The position numbers and the translations under genes were made by a program. A DNA stretch of 64,000 nt from Fallopia convolvulus. Taxonomy: Eukaryota > Streptophyta > Magnoliopsida > Caryophyllales > Polygonaceae. This document shows positions 9,664-19,177 of the stretch, in pieces. Where the stretch lies: NCBI GenBank assembly GCA_964016875.1, contig OZ024724.1, positions 33,131,786 to 33,195,785 on the forward strand. Reading direction: 5' to 3'. The first letter of the stretch is position 1; each line of letters begins with the position of its first letter. The notes below the pieces were generated by a model that saw nothing but the letters and a program-made list of their open reading frames with translations, had not been told where the DNA came from and did no database searches.

Positions 9664-11463
9664 TCAATTGGCGAGGACGAGAGCCCATGAGGCTCTAACT
9701 TCTTCGCTTGGACCGGCCTTGTCATAGAACTTCTTCACTCGATGACCATTCACTTTGAAAATATGTCCTCGTTCATCAACCAAGTCCACCGCACCATGAG
9801 CATAGATATGGTGGACCACAAATGGTCCACTCCACCTAGTCCTTAACTTCCCCGGGAAAAGTTTAAGCCTTGAATTGAAAAGGAGAACCTTGTCACCGGT
9901 TTGATAAGTCTTTGGAATTAACTTCCTATCATGCCACTTCTTGGTCTTCTCCTTGTACAACTTGGAGTTCTCATAGGCTTTCAACCTCAATTCTCCCAAC
10001 TCATGAAGCTCTAGAAACCTTTTCTCACCGGCCAAGTTGATATCCCAATTCATCTCCTTGAGGGCCCATTTTGCCTTGTGCTCAAGCTCTACCGGAAGAT
10101 GGCACGCCTTGCCATAAACTAGATTGAAGGGTGTAGTTCCCAAAGGTGTCTTGAAGGCGGTTCTATAAGCCCAAAGTGCATCATCGAGCTTAGAGGCCCA
10201 ATCTTTCCTTGATCGAGATACGGTCTTCTCCAAGATGGCCTTGATTTGACGGTTTGACACCTCGACTTGCCCGCTTGTTTGAGGATGATAAGGAGTAGCA
10301 ACTCGATGAGACACCCCATACTTGATCAACACATTCTCGAAGCACCTCTCAATGAAATGAGCTCCTCCATCACTTATGAGAACCCTAGGCACACCAAACC
10401 TTGCAAAAATGTTTCTTTTCAAGAACTTCATCACCACCCTAGCATCATTGGTTCTTGTTGGTATGGCCTCCACCCATTTTGAGACATAGTCCACGGCTAC
10501 CAAGATGTACTTGTAAGGCCCCGATGTAGGAAATGGTCCCATGAAATCGATACCCCATACATCAAATAACTCAACTTCTAGAATGCCAGTTTGAGGAGTC
10601 TCATTCCTCCTAGATAGGTTCCCCTCTCTTTGGCACTCCTCACACTTCCTCACATAATCATGCACATCCTTGAACATGGTTGGCCAATAATAACCACATT
10701 GAAGAATTTTTGAAGTGGTTTTGGAACTCTTAGCGTGACCTCCCGTAGGCAAGGAATGGCAATGGTGAATTATGCTCTCAACCTCTTCACTTGGCACACA
10801 CCGTCTATAGATTTGATCACTCCCTTCCTTGTAGAGATACGGATCATCCCAAAAATATTGTCTAGCATCATGTAAGAATTTCTTCCTAGCTTGATAAGAC
10901 AAATTTGGTGGGATCACTCCCCCTACGGCAAAGTTAGCAAAATCCGTAAACCAAGGGGAAACCCCTCGTCTTATGGCACTAATAGAAAGAAGGCAAGTGG
11001 GAGAGAAAGAATTAATCAATTGAGAACGAGAAGGAATGGAAATCGAGTTAGGAAACTTACTTTCTTCCACGGACCGACATTGAAGTGTACCGAGCTCGAC
11101 ATGGTTGGATGCCGGTCTAGCTTCGCAGACACACAGGTAACTCGGGCCCGACTCTGAAGACCTCGGTCCCGACTCACTCGTACCTGCCCTGCCTTTGGTC
11201 TGATGTTCTGGACCTCGGGCCCGACTTACTTGGTTCGTCGATCCACCTTTCCTTTCCTCCCTTCCACTCATGAGAACTTCATCTGCCCTTGAATCATCTA
11301 CAGTCAAACCATCCTCCATCTCCAACATGTACTCAATGGGCAAACGGGATAGATGATCAGCTACCACATTTTCCGCACCGGTTTTGTCCTTGATCTCATG
11401 GTCAAACTCTTGGAGAAGGAGCATCCACCTTAGAAGCCTCGGCTTTGCATCTTTCTTCTTCAT
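9664..11463 (-). CDS. int: Integrase with C-terminal end of RNase H (element B pol, 3' part)
   Basis: 599 aa. Residues 1-45 are the end of RNase H (LLRWMLLLQEFD, VVADHLSRL). A variable linker (about 50-150) follows, in which three palindromic boxes are translated in frame (SESGPR-type repeats; 11142-11172 and 11215-11224). The integrase has an N-terminal zinc finger (HH...CEEC, about 230-280), and a DDE core with D in WGIDFMGPF, D in LISDGGAHF and E in SGQVEVSNRQ; all three catalytic residues are present. The C-terminal domain ends GHIFKVNGHRVKKFYD. No chromodomain is seen, as expected for Athila. Upstream, the RNase H frame is broken by a frameshift near 11600 and an in-frame TAA near 11508, so this segment is probably not expressed as part of a normal polyprotein. 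Confidence 0.88.
   Translation of the reverse strand: MKKKDAKPRLLRWMLLLQEFDHEIKDKTGAENVVADHLSRLPIEYMLEMEDGLTVDDSRADEVLMSGREERKGGSTNQVSRARGPEHQTKGRAGTSESGPRSSESGPSYLCVCEARPASNHVELGTLQCRSVEESKFPNSISIPSRSQLINSFSPTCLLSISAIRRGVSPWFTDFANFAVGGVIPPNLSYQARKKFLHDARQYFWDDPYLYKEGSDQIYRRCVPSEEVESIIHHCHSLPTGGHAKSSKTTSKILQCGYYWPTMFKDVHDYVRKCEECQREGNLSRRNETPQTGILEVELFDVWGIDFMGPFPTSGPYKYILVAVDYVSKWVEAIPTRTNDARVVMKFLKRNIFARFGVPRVLISDGGAHFIERCFENVLIKYGVSHRVATPYHPQTSGQVEVSNRQIKAILEKTVSRSRKDWASKLDDALWAYRTAFKTPLGTTPFNLVYGKACHLPVELEHKAKWALKEMNWDINLAGEKRFLELHELGELRLKAYENSKLYKEKTKKWHDRKLIPKTYQTGDKVLLFNSRLKLFPGKLRTRWSGPFVVHHIYAHGAVDLVDERGHIFKVNGHRVKKFYDKAGPSEEVRASWALVLAN
11142..11224. promoter_or_regulatory. Palindromic boxes inside the RNase H-integrase linker (element B)
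   Basis: TCGGGCCCGA (11142-11151) paired with TCGGTCCCGA (11163-11172), centres 21 bp apart, plus a single TCGGGCCCGA at 11215-11224. Confidence 0.7.
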
Positions 11464-11546
11464 GAGGTATTTGATTGTCGCATGGTCCGTGAAGACTACA
11501 ACCTTTTATCCCACAAGATATGAACGGAATTTCTCAAATGCAAACA

Positions 11547-13160
11547 CTATCGCAAGAAACTCTTTCTCCGTCGTTGTGTAATTGCACTGAGTTTCATCCA
11601 AAGTTTTGTTGCGTAGTAGATGGCATGCAGCTTTCCATCCTTCCTTTGCCCAAGGACGGCCCCTACGGAGAAATCACTAGCATCACACATTACCTCGAAT
11701 GGAAGATTCCAATCGGGTGCCGCCATTATTGGAGCCGAAATCAAGGCATCTCTCAACCTCAAATCTTTTGGAAGCTCCTTGAGTTCTTGAGATGGTTCCG
11801 GTGGTGCTTGAACTTCTTCCTTCTCGGCCTTGAACACCTCCAAATAAGACATCCCTTCCTCCAATTGCTCATGCTCAATCATATTGAGGGCTAGACCTTG
11901 GCGCTCTATCTCAATTTCTCTAGGTGGTGGGGTGGCTTTCAACCTAAGCTCCCTTGGCCTTGGCTTCTTAGAAACGGCTTCCCATTGCAATCCAAGAGGA
12001 ACTTGGATCATCTTAGCTTCCTTATGCACGACCCCTTTTGAAGTTGGCCTAAAGAAAAATTCAATCTCTCTTCCTCCAATGTCAAGAGACAAGTGGCCCT
12101 TTTTTACATCAATGATTGCCCCAACCGTAGCAAGGAAAGGTCTCCCTAGTATAATCGATTCACCCGGCACTTCTATCATGTCCACCACAACAAAGTCGAT
12201 CGGGACATAGTGGCCTTCAATGCAAACGGGGTAATCCTCGACGATACCAATTGGCTCGATGGACGACCCATCCGCTATCGTTAACCTCATGTTGACCGGA
12301 GCTATGAGACCCATTGATGTGGATTTCCATATGGTGTAAGGAATGATGCTCGTGCTGGCTCCAAGGTCACACAAGGCTTGGAAGTTTTGAGACCCCACAC
12401 CAATACTGATAGCAAAACGACCGGGATCTCCTAGCTTTTGCGGTAACTCCAAGGTCTTGACCTCATCTTGAATTTCAACTATGGACCTCTTCTTGCTCAA
12501 AATTTCCTTTAAAAACTTGGCATAAGATGGCATCTCGCTCAATGCATCGGTGAACGGGATAGATATGTTCAAGCCTTGCAAGAGTTTGAGGAACCTCTTG
12601 AACTTGTTCTCAACAACATCTTTCGACTTCTTTGAGGGATATGGAAGAGTTATTGCACCTTGAATCTTGCTTGGATCAACATCCTTGGACTTCCCCACTT
12701 CACTTGCAACATTTCTTGGTTGGACCGAATTAGGCACCACGTCGGGCCCGATGTTGTGTATCTCGGTCCTGGGGCAAAGCTGAGGGAGAGTAGTCAGATC
12801 GACGTCTGGGTATGTCGGGCCCGACTTACTCTCAACCTCGGTCCGGGGCAGAGGAGTCGATCTTCTTGCTGGGTCGACTTCGGGGAACGTCGGACCCGAT
12901 TTGCTGGGTAAGTCGGTCCGGCTCTCTTCATTCTTCTTAGGCATGTGTGGCTCGGGTAGGTTTCGGCCACTTCTCAAACCAATTGCCCGGACTTCATTTT
13001 GATTGTTTTGAGCTCGGGGGTTCTCCTCGGGTCGGCCCGGAAGTCTCCCATTCTCTCTCGGGGCTTGAGTTGCAATTTGGGCAAATTGATTGTCGACTTG
13101 CCTCCTCCATGCACCAAACTCATTGAATTGGGTCCTCATCTCCCTAAACCCATCCCTCAT
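11547..13160 (-). pseudogene. pro: Protease joined to RNase H fragment, reverse transcriptase deleted (element B)
   Basis: 537-codon frame in phase with the upstream gag, separated from it by one TAA at 13182-13184. It starts in the nucleocapsid-protease linker (REMRTQFNEFGAWRRQV), passes through box-encoded KSGPTFPEVDP/KSGPTYPDVDL repeats, then the retropepsin (CDLGASTSIIP, SIILGRPFLATVGA). After a linker ending PSQELKELPKDL it jumps straight to the start of the RNase H region (ALISAPIMAAPDWNLPFEVM, CDASDFSVGAVLGQRKDG). The whole RT palm and fingers, including the YxDD motif, are absent; the junction is near 11755 and roughly 1.2 kb must be lost relative to autonomous Athila elements. The frame then shifts near 11600. 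Confidence 0.85.
12742..12921. promoter_or_regulatory. Three box pairs inside the gag-protease linker (element B)
   Basis: Pairs at 12742-12772, 12815-12846 and 12890-12921, each a TCGG(G/A)CCCGA box followed by TCGGTCC-type half, centre spacings about 21-23 bp, all within coding sequence. Confidence 0.75.
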
Positions 13161-13181
13161 CTCTTGAGCAAATGATTGTAG

Positions 13182-14507
13182 TTAATTGAATCCCGGTGGC
13201 CTATATGGTGGTGGTTGCGGCGCCCTTGGCTCGTTTTGGTTGAAGTTGTTGTTGTATCCTTGAGCTTGACCGTTGTTCCACCGGCCATTACCACCATTGT
13301 TGAAGTTGCCTCTTCCACCGAAATTTCCTCGAACATAGTTTGCCTCCTCAATTCGCTCGGCCAAGCGCACTTGGCTCTCATTCGGACAAACTTGTGTAGC
13401 ATGTGCAAAGGATCCACACTCCTCACAAGCTCTAGCATTTTGCTTGTAGTAGTGGACTTGCCTCTTAAGCTTGCTCACTTCACCTTCAAGGAATTGGAGC
13501 TTCACATCCTTGTCAATGTCTTCTCCCTTTGGATCATATAACTTCCTTGCACCTTCACCTTGAACTTTCACCTCCTTGCTAGCTTGACTCACCCCATACA
13601 TGGCCTCATAATCGGATAGCTTGTCAAGTAGCTCCCAAGCTTGATCCGGTGTCAAGTCTATGAACCCACAATCAGTGTGAAGATTGAGCTTGTCCTTCGT
13701 TACCGGATTGATGCCTTGGAAAAAGATGTCTGGGAGCACATATGGTTGTTGGCCATGAGTAGGACATTGGCGCAACATCTCCTTGAAACGGTCCCATGCT
13801 TCGAATAGAGGCTCATTCGGACCTTGTTGAAAGCTTGCAATCTTCCTTCTTAGCTCGGTTGTCTTTGAGGGCGGGAAGAACTTCATCAAGAAAGCATCAT
13901 AGAGTGTCTTCCAAGTTGTGATTGACCTAGGGGCTTGGCTCTCGAGCCAATGTGTGGCCTTGCCCCCAAGTGACCATTTGAACGCCTTTAGAAGCACATA
14001 CTCCAATGTCTCCTCGTCGGTAGAAATCGTCTCACACATGTCCACAAAGCGTTTGACGTGCTCTATGGGACACTCATGTGGACTTCCCTCGAATTGATCA
14101 CGCTTGATGAGGGATATGAATTGCGTCTTGATCTCAAAATTCTTGGCAACCTCGGGAAGCACAATAGCCGGTTCAGGTACCCTCAACTCCGGATGCATGT
14201 ATTGGCGTGCATTCCGTGGTAGAGTGTTGAGTTGAGCCTCGGCCCTCATCCGTTGCTCCCGTTCTCTTCTTGCCACCTCCTCTTGATTGTCCTTCTCAAG
14301 TTGCAATCTAGCCATTTCGGCCCTAAGTTGAGCCAACTCCTCATCAACATGGAGAGCTTGATTCGCCATCCTTTTCCTTCTTCGGGCTTCTTTGAGAATA
14401 CTTTCCGGATCACTCACAAACTCAAGCTCAAGTGTTCCTCGGGAGGAACGAGCTAGCATACACCTACGAAACAAAGACACAAACCAAAACAAATAAAAAA
14501 CAAACAA
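13182..14507 (-). CDS. gag: Gag of element B
   Basis: 441 aa ending at a TAA where the homologous frame continues; the next frame (from 13160) is in phase, so this was probably a gag-pol fusion broken by one nonsense change (a CAA-to-TAA transition would fit). Landmarks: charged N-terminal coiled-coil (about 45-90), QYMHPELRVPEPAIVLPE, FEIKTQFISLIKR, KFFPPSKTTELRRKI, WDRFKEMLRQCPTHG, and a CCHC knuckle CEECGSFAHATQVC (about 375-390). The C-terminus is Gly/Asn-rich and then Pro-rich. The first ATG sits about 80 bp from the PBS. Confidence 0.88.
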   Translation of the reverse strand: MFVFYLFWFVSLFRRCMLARSSRGTLELEFVSDPESILKEARRRKRMANQALHVDEELAQLRAEMARLQLEKDNQEEVARREREQRMRAEAQLNTLPRNARQYMHPELRVPEPAIVLPEVAKNFEIKTQFISLIKRDQFEGSPHECPIEHVKRFVDMCETISTDEETLEYVLLKAFKWSLGGKATHWLESQAPRSITTWKTLYDAFLMKFFPPSKTTELRRKIASFQQGPNEPLFEAWDRFKEMLRQCPTHGQQPYVLPDIFFQGINPVTKDKLNLHTDCGFIDLTPDQAWELLDKLSDYEAMYGVSQASKEVKVQGEGARKLYDPKGEDIDKDVKLQFLEGEVSKLKRQVHYYKQNARACEECGSFAHATQVCPNESQVRLAERIEEANYVRGNFGGRGNFNNGGNGRWNNGQAQGYNNNFNQNEPRAPQPPPYRPPGFN

Positions 14508-14587
14508 AGGGTTTGGGCTATTCCCTCACCCAAATCACTACCAAAACACAAGAAACTCACCAAATTGGCACTCAATGCACTTAGACT

Positions 14588-14605
14588 TCCCCGGCAACGG
14601 CGCCA
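14588..14605 (-). other. Primer-binding site of element B
   Basis: Minus strand TGGCGCCGTTGCCGGGGA, six bases from the 5' LTR edge. Typical of Athila-lineage elements (tRNA-Asp-type PBS from general knowledge). Confidence 0.85.
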
Positions 14606-14611
14606 ATCTTT

Positions 14612-16003
14612 TGATCGCTCGGTTTCGCGAGGGTCTAGAGATACAATTTATAACCCGACCCCGTTGTAGCACGTGGTGGGTGTCGAACACTCGGGAAGTC
14701 TACTCGATTGATGTGCCTAGACACTAGAAAGCTGGAAAGGAGAACTTAAAACAAAGGAAAACAAAGAGAACAGTCGGGACCGACACAGAGGTCACGTCGG
14801 GCCCGATGTTGGCGACAAGAGGAAGTCGGGACCGACGTAGGGTAAGTCGGGCCCGAGGTAGCTGGGTTCGTCGAACTCAAAGATTGAAAGTAGATCTTGG
14901 GCTTTTGGGTTCCTTCTCTAGTAGGTTAAGGCTTTTCCACCCCAGATCAAGCAATAAGTGATGATCGGAGTAGGATCGAGTGCTTTCGCCCTCGTTCCAA
15001 CCACTTCTACACATCGATCCTTGGGGAAATCCCCTTCGAAGCAAGGTCTTGAGATTGACACATGTTCACTTTCGCTACTTTGCCAATCTCAAGCCTTGAT
15101 TCCCAACTTTCGCAAGGAATTGTAGCTCTATGTAGAGTGGGTTCCTTAGATCAAGCACTCAAGGCTATGGAATTGGGGTTTCTAGCCCAAACCTAGCTAG
15201 AGTTTTCCCCCATAACCCAAGATCAAGGAGATCTACTCCATATGGCAAACAAAGAAAGCAAACAAATCAAAAGGGAAAACGATCAACATCATCAATCTCA
15301 AAACAAAGCAAAGTTTCATTCACAAATAAATAGCAATCCACAAATTCCAATCAAAGGTTTCCAAATCCACAAGATCAAAACAAAGCAAAGCTAATCTATC
15401 AACCAAACCTATCAATCTCCCTCTCCTTGGGCCGATTCTCTCTCTTCTCCTTCTCCTCTCCTTCCTCCTTGCTCTCCAAGTATCCTCTTGAGGGTTGGTT
15501 CCTTGCCAAGTGTGGGAACCTCCTTGTGTGAGAGAACCCCCCTAATTAGAAGACAAGAGAGCCTTTTATAGATTAGATGAGGGGCAAAAGTGGAAGTTCA
15601 CCATTTCGTGCCTTGGAGCCCAAGCACCAATCGACCGACTCAGCCCGACACGGAGGACCTCGGGCCCGAGTTACTGTGCAAGTCGGTCCGAGGTTGAAAC
15701 TTCAAGTCGGGTCCGAACCTCGTTCCACCTTCTTCTTGTTGGCTTCTCTTGTTCTTCTTCATGGCTTGCTCCTCTCTTTCCCTCTTTAGCTCGGGCCTTG
15801 CTCCATGTCTCGACCCACCTTCAAATCGATCCTCGATTCATGCCAAAACACCTATAAAACACATAAAACGCGCATAGTCTCCGAATCTCATAGAAATACG
15901 GGAACTAAGCTAAAAAGGAACAAAACACATAAGAAAAGGGGAAAAAGAAACATATTTACAAAGGAAATCACATATGAAAACACCACCAAATAAAGAGACA
16001 TCA
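14612..16003 (-). repeat. 5' LTR of element B (1392 bp)
   Basis: Same edges as the 3' LTR (TGATCGCTCGG ... GAGACATCA). TATA box TCTATAAAAGGC at 15572-15561. Compared with its partner it has scattered substitutions, one extra C near 15540 and a 22-bp deletion near 15708 that removes one palindromic box pair. Confidence 0.92.
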
Positions 16004-16836
16004 ATTTGTTTTGTAGAGTGAAAAAGTTATGTTTGGTTCAAATCAAGGGTTTTGGGAAGGGTAGATTGGAAGTCTATTGTTTGATTTGTGAAAGATCTCT
16101 TGGTAGTAAAAAGCTGCACAAGAAAAAGAAGGGTCGTTTAAAGAAAGAAAATAAGGAGATAAGGTAGCTCGTCGAGGCTGTTCGTGCTGAAAGAGAAACA
16201 AAATGAAAAAAAAGGACGAAAAAGTAAATGTGCATTTGTGTTTAAGAGTTAAACCGGAGATTCATTTGTGTTTTTATGAGACTTTCTAGGATAAAAAGGT
16301 GAGAGTTTGAGCATATTGTTGAGTGAGTTTGGTTATGTTGTTTTGAGAGTTTTGGAGATGTGTGAGTTTTTAGGAGTTTTAATTCCCGGATATTATTAGC
16401 ACCACATAGCCAAAATATTTCCATGCCTTATTTTCATTACCGAGCCCCATTACAACCCGGCCGAATGAAAGCTTCTATGAAGTTTTTTATTGAGCCTAAG
16501 TTCTCTTGATGATTTTTGCTTGTTTTGACAAATCTTAGGTGGAGAGTTTGGTGATATAAGTTTCAATTTCTATGAGTTTTTGCATATAAGATAGAGTCGA
16601 CAGATTGAATTTATAAAGCCTAAGTGCTTATATCCCTGGTAAGGTTGGATTGTATTTGCTTATGTCTATTAAGTGCTTATATATGTGTGATGACATTACT
16701 AGTCATTTGCTATTTTCTGTTATGTTTTTGATGTTGCTTTTGAATTGAGGGCTATTGCTTGATGGGCATGATTGTTTGGTTTTGATTATTGGATAGTGAT
16801 TGCTTGACGACAAACAAGCTTAAGTATGGGGTATTC
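16004..16836 (+). mobile_element. Element E, 3' internal remnant beyond B
   Basis: Begins with the ATTTG duplication of B and continues the non-coding 3' region of E. It ends in a PPT-like GCTTAAGTATGGGGTATTC (16818-16836) abutting the E 3' LTR, equivalent to the PPT of element B. No convincing ORF; all frames are short. Confidence 0.7.
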
Positions 16837-17682
16837 TGATGTTCGTGTTTTTAGTCTAATTCTAGATGTCTTTCTTAGATTGTTTTGTTTAGTTTTAGTA
16901 GGTTTTAGAGATAGTTTTGTGTGTTTTTGGATGAGTTTGCATATTTTGTGATAATTATGGAAGCTACTCAGTTTTGTGTCTTTTTGTAGGTTTTTAAGCG
17001 GGAAGGAGCGATTTTTGCGCTGAGTGGAGGTCTTGTAGTGAAAGATGGAAAGCATGAAAGATAAGGGAGAAGATTGTGGTGAAAGATGTTCGTGTTTTGA
17101 TTGCCTCTTATCTTTTAAATTACTTGTTGTGCTTATGCTTAGACGATAGTCGAAGTGATTTGGGTTTTTAACTTGATCGAAAGAGAAAGTTGTGAACTTG
17201 AATGTTGATATTGTTCGATAACGAAAGTTTCGAGCTTTGGATTCAAAACAAGTGATAAAGTGAATTAATTTGCTTGTTAGTCAGTGAGAGTTGACAAATT
17301 TATCTGTAAAGGCATGATCTTTATCTTCATATGAGTTTTTATGCATAGCTATATCGTGGTAACCCTTGTCCTAGATCTTTTATTTCATTGAATTTGTTTG
17401 TTTGCTTGCGAATCATTCGTTACCGAGGCACTTTAGATCGGTACCAAACCTGAGTTTGAGTCGTTAATTGTTCTGTGTTCGTAAGTTTTACAGGCTCGTT
17501 AACGACCCTGACAAGGTCGTTAACGAGGTTGGTTGTAGTTGTTTTTCCTTGTTTTGCTTTGTTTCTTTGTTTTTGTAGTTAATAGACAAACAACCGTGCT
17601 TCCCATGGACGATCCTGACTCTGCTATACTCAGCGGGGTCTTGACTTATAAATTTATTTGTTGTCAAGAAACCCTATCTACA
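16837..17682 (+). repeat. 3' LTR of element E (about 846 bp, internally deleted)
   Basis: Starts TGATGTTCG right after the PPT and ends ACCCTATCTACA. The R/U5 part (GACTTATAAATTTATTTGTT) matches A and C. It is much shorter than the 1526-bp LTR of A and lacks the U3/TATA region, so it carries an internal deletion. It keeps two box pairs (17417-17447 and 17496-17526), both with centres 21 bp apart. Confidence 0.7.
17417..17526. promoter_or_regulatory. Two palindromic box pairs in the element E LTR
   Basis: TCGTTACCGA (17417-17426) with TCGGTACCAA (17438-17447), and TCGTTAACGA (17496-17505) with TCGTTAACGA (17517-17526). Both centre spacings are 21 bp. Confidence 0.75.
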
Positions 17683-18889
17683 TCTACATAAGCTTTGGTG
17701 GTGTTTTGTAGGTTTTTTGGAGCTGTTTGGAGCATATTTTAGGAGAAGATGAGAAATCGAATGAGACAACATATGGAATAAAATGAAGATCGGGTTCAAG
17801 CCATGAAGTTAAGAGACCCGTTACCGAGCTTAAGGATGAAGAATCAAAGCAAAAAGGAGGTTAACGACCTAAATAATGAGGGAGACGTCCCAGTTTCGAG
17901 CCAAGTTTCAACAAGTAAGGTTCGTTACCGAGGTGCACTAGGTCGGTAACGAGGTGTTCAGCAAAGAAGGAAAAGTTCAGCAAATCAGAGTTCTACCAAC
18001 CCTGACGGGGTCGGTACCGAGGCTTCCGTGTCGGTAGGGACAGCAAAGTCGGTGCATTTAATGATATTTTTATCCCATATCTTTATATTGTTAGATAGTT
18101 TTAGGGGATATATCTTTTAGAGATTTATTTCCTTATAGATAGCTTTAGTTTCTCTATAAATACCCTTGTCTAGATTTAGTTTTCTTATTTCACAATTAAT
18201 CTAGTTTAGAGGAGAGAAAGAGGAGAAGTGAGATAGAGAGAGGGACGAGTTTTGGAGTTACTTCGAGAACAAGTTTGTCTTGGATTCGGTTGTAAGCTTT
18301 TATTTATTTAATTTAGTTGTTTTTAATTATGATTCGTGAGCAGTCACTTCTCTGTAAGGTTGGGGTTAAACCCAACAATGGTTATGTATGCTTGCCTTTG
18401 ATCATGTTTTGATTGTTTTTATCATGAATCTATTCTCTTGTTCTTAACTCCTTGAAACGAAAGTTGAAAGGAATTTCTCGTTCATAGTTGAAGCGAAAAT
18501 GGAAACCTTCAATCAGAATAGTCAATTAGGATTTCGAAAAGAAAGTTGATCAATCATAGTTGAAGTAGAAGAGATAGATAGTAAAGTTTATTAATTTGGA
18601 GAAAGCTAATTAATTTACTTGCTTAGTAAACGAAAGTTGACAACTTTATATGATAAAAGCATGATGTACATGTTTCATTAGCCTTTTCATGCATAATTAT
18701 TGTTTTGGAGATACCAAAACCTTAGATTTTCTCTCTTTGTTGATAAAAAACCCTAACTTTGTTGATTACTTGCGTCCTAAGTAAAAACAAAACTTGATAC
18801 TGAATTTCTCCCGTGGATGAACCTGACTTCGCTATACACAGCGGGGTCTTGATTATAAATTTATTTGTTGTCAAGAAACCCTTTCCACA
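17683..18889 (+). repeat. 5' LTR of element C (5' truncated)
   Basis: Fused directly to the end of the E LTR; the expected TGATGTTCG start is missing. It ends AAACCCTTTCCACA, followed by the PBS. TATA box CTATAAATACCC at 18153-18164, with box pairs 110-240 bp upstream at 17922-17952 (TCGTTACCGA, TCGGTAACGA; 21 bp) and 18011-18040 (TCGGTACCGA, TCGGTAGGGA; 20 bp). Confidence 0.7.
18153..18164 (+). promoter_or_regulatory. LTR TATA box of element C
   Basis: CTATAAATACCC; repeated in the 3' LTR copy at 26321-26332 and, with slight change, in the LTR of A. Confidence 0.6.
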
Positions 18890-18891
18890 AA

Positions 18892-18910
18892 TTGGCATCG
18901 TTGTCAGTGA
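18892..18910 (+). other. Degenerate primer-binding site of element C
   Basis: TTGGCATCGTTGTCAGTGA, alignable to the A/B PBS with several C-to-T and G-to-A differences, as expected after methylation-driven decay. Confidence 0.6.
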
Positions 18911-18963
18911 GATTTCAATTGTGCCAAGTTTTATTCATTAGCGTTTTTCGGGACATCGTAGAG

Positions 18964-19177
18964 TCGGTAACGACCCCCTCTTAGTGTCGGTACCGGCCTT
19001 GTCGACAAACCCAGTTTTCTTTTCTTTTTATGTTCGTTTTCAGGATCAATGTCGAGTCGTTATCAACCCTACCAGGTCGGTACCGACCCTGTCGATAGAG
19101 CTCAGTTTTTCCTTTTCAGTTTTTGTTTTACGAGATCATTGCAGGCTTGTTGCCGACCCCCTACGCCTCGGTACCGA
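18964..19177. promoter_or_regulatory. Three palindromic box pairs in the leader of element C
   Basis: Pairs 18964-18996 (TCGGTAACGA, TCGGTACCGG; 23 bp), 19057-19086 (TCGTTATCAA, TCGGTACCGA; 20 bp) and 19147-19177 (TTGTTGCCGA, TCGGTACCGA; 21 bp), all between the PBS and the gag ATG. Confidence 0.7.

Larger units (their letters stand above)
6513..16003 (-). mobile_element. Element B: complete Athila-like retrotransposon with reverse transcriptase deleted
   Basis: Two nearly identical LTRs (6513-7925 and 14612-16003) are flanked by a perfect 5-bp duplication ATTTG (6508-6512 and 16004-16008). In minus-strand order: 5' LTR, PBS, gag, protease, RNase H remnant, integrase, a 1.7-kb non-coding tail, PPT and 3' LTR. 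Gag and protease are separated only by one in-frame TAA; the catalytic RT region is missing. The LTR pair differs by scattered substitutions and one 22-bp deletion, so the insertion is fairly young. It inserted into the older element E. Confidence 0.92.
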
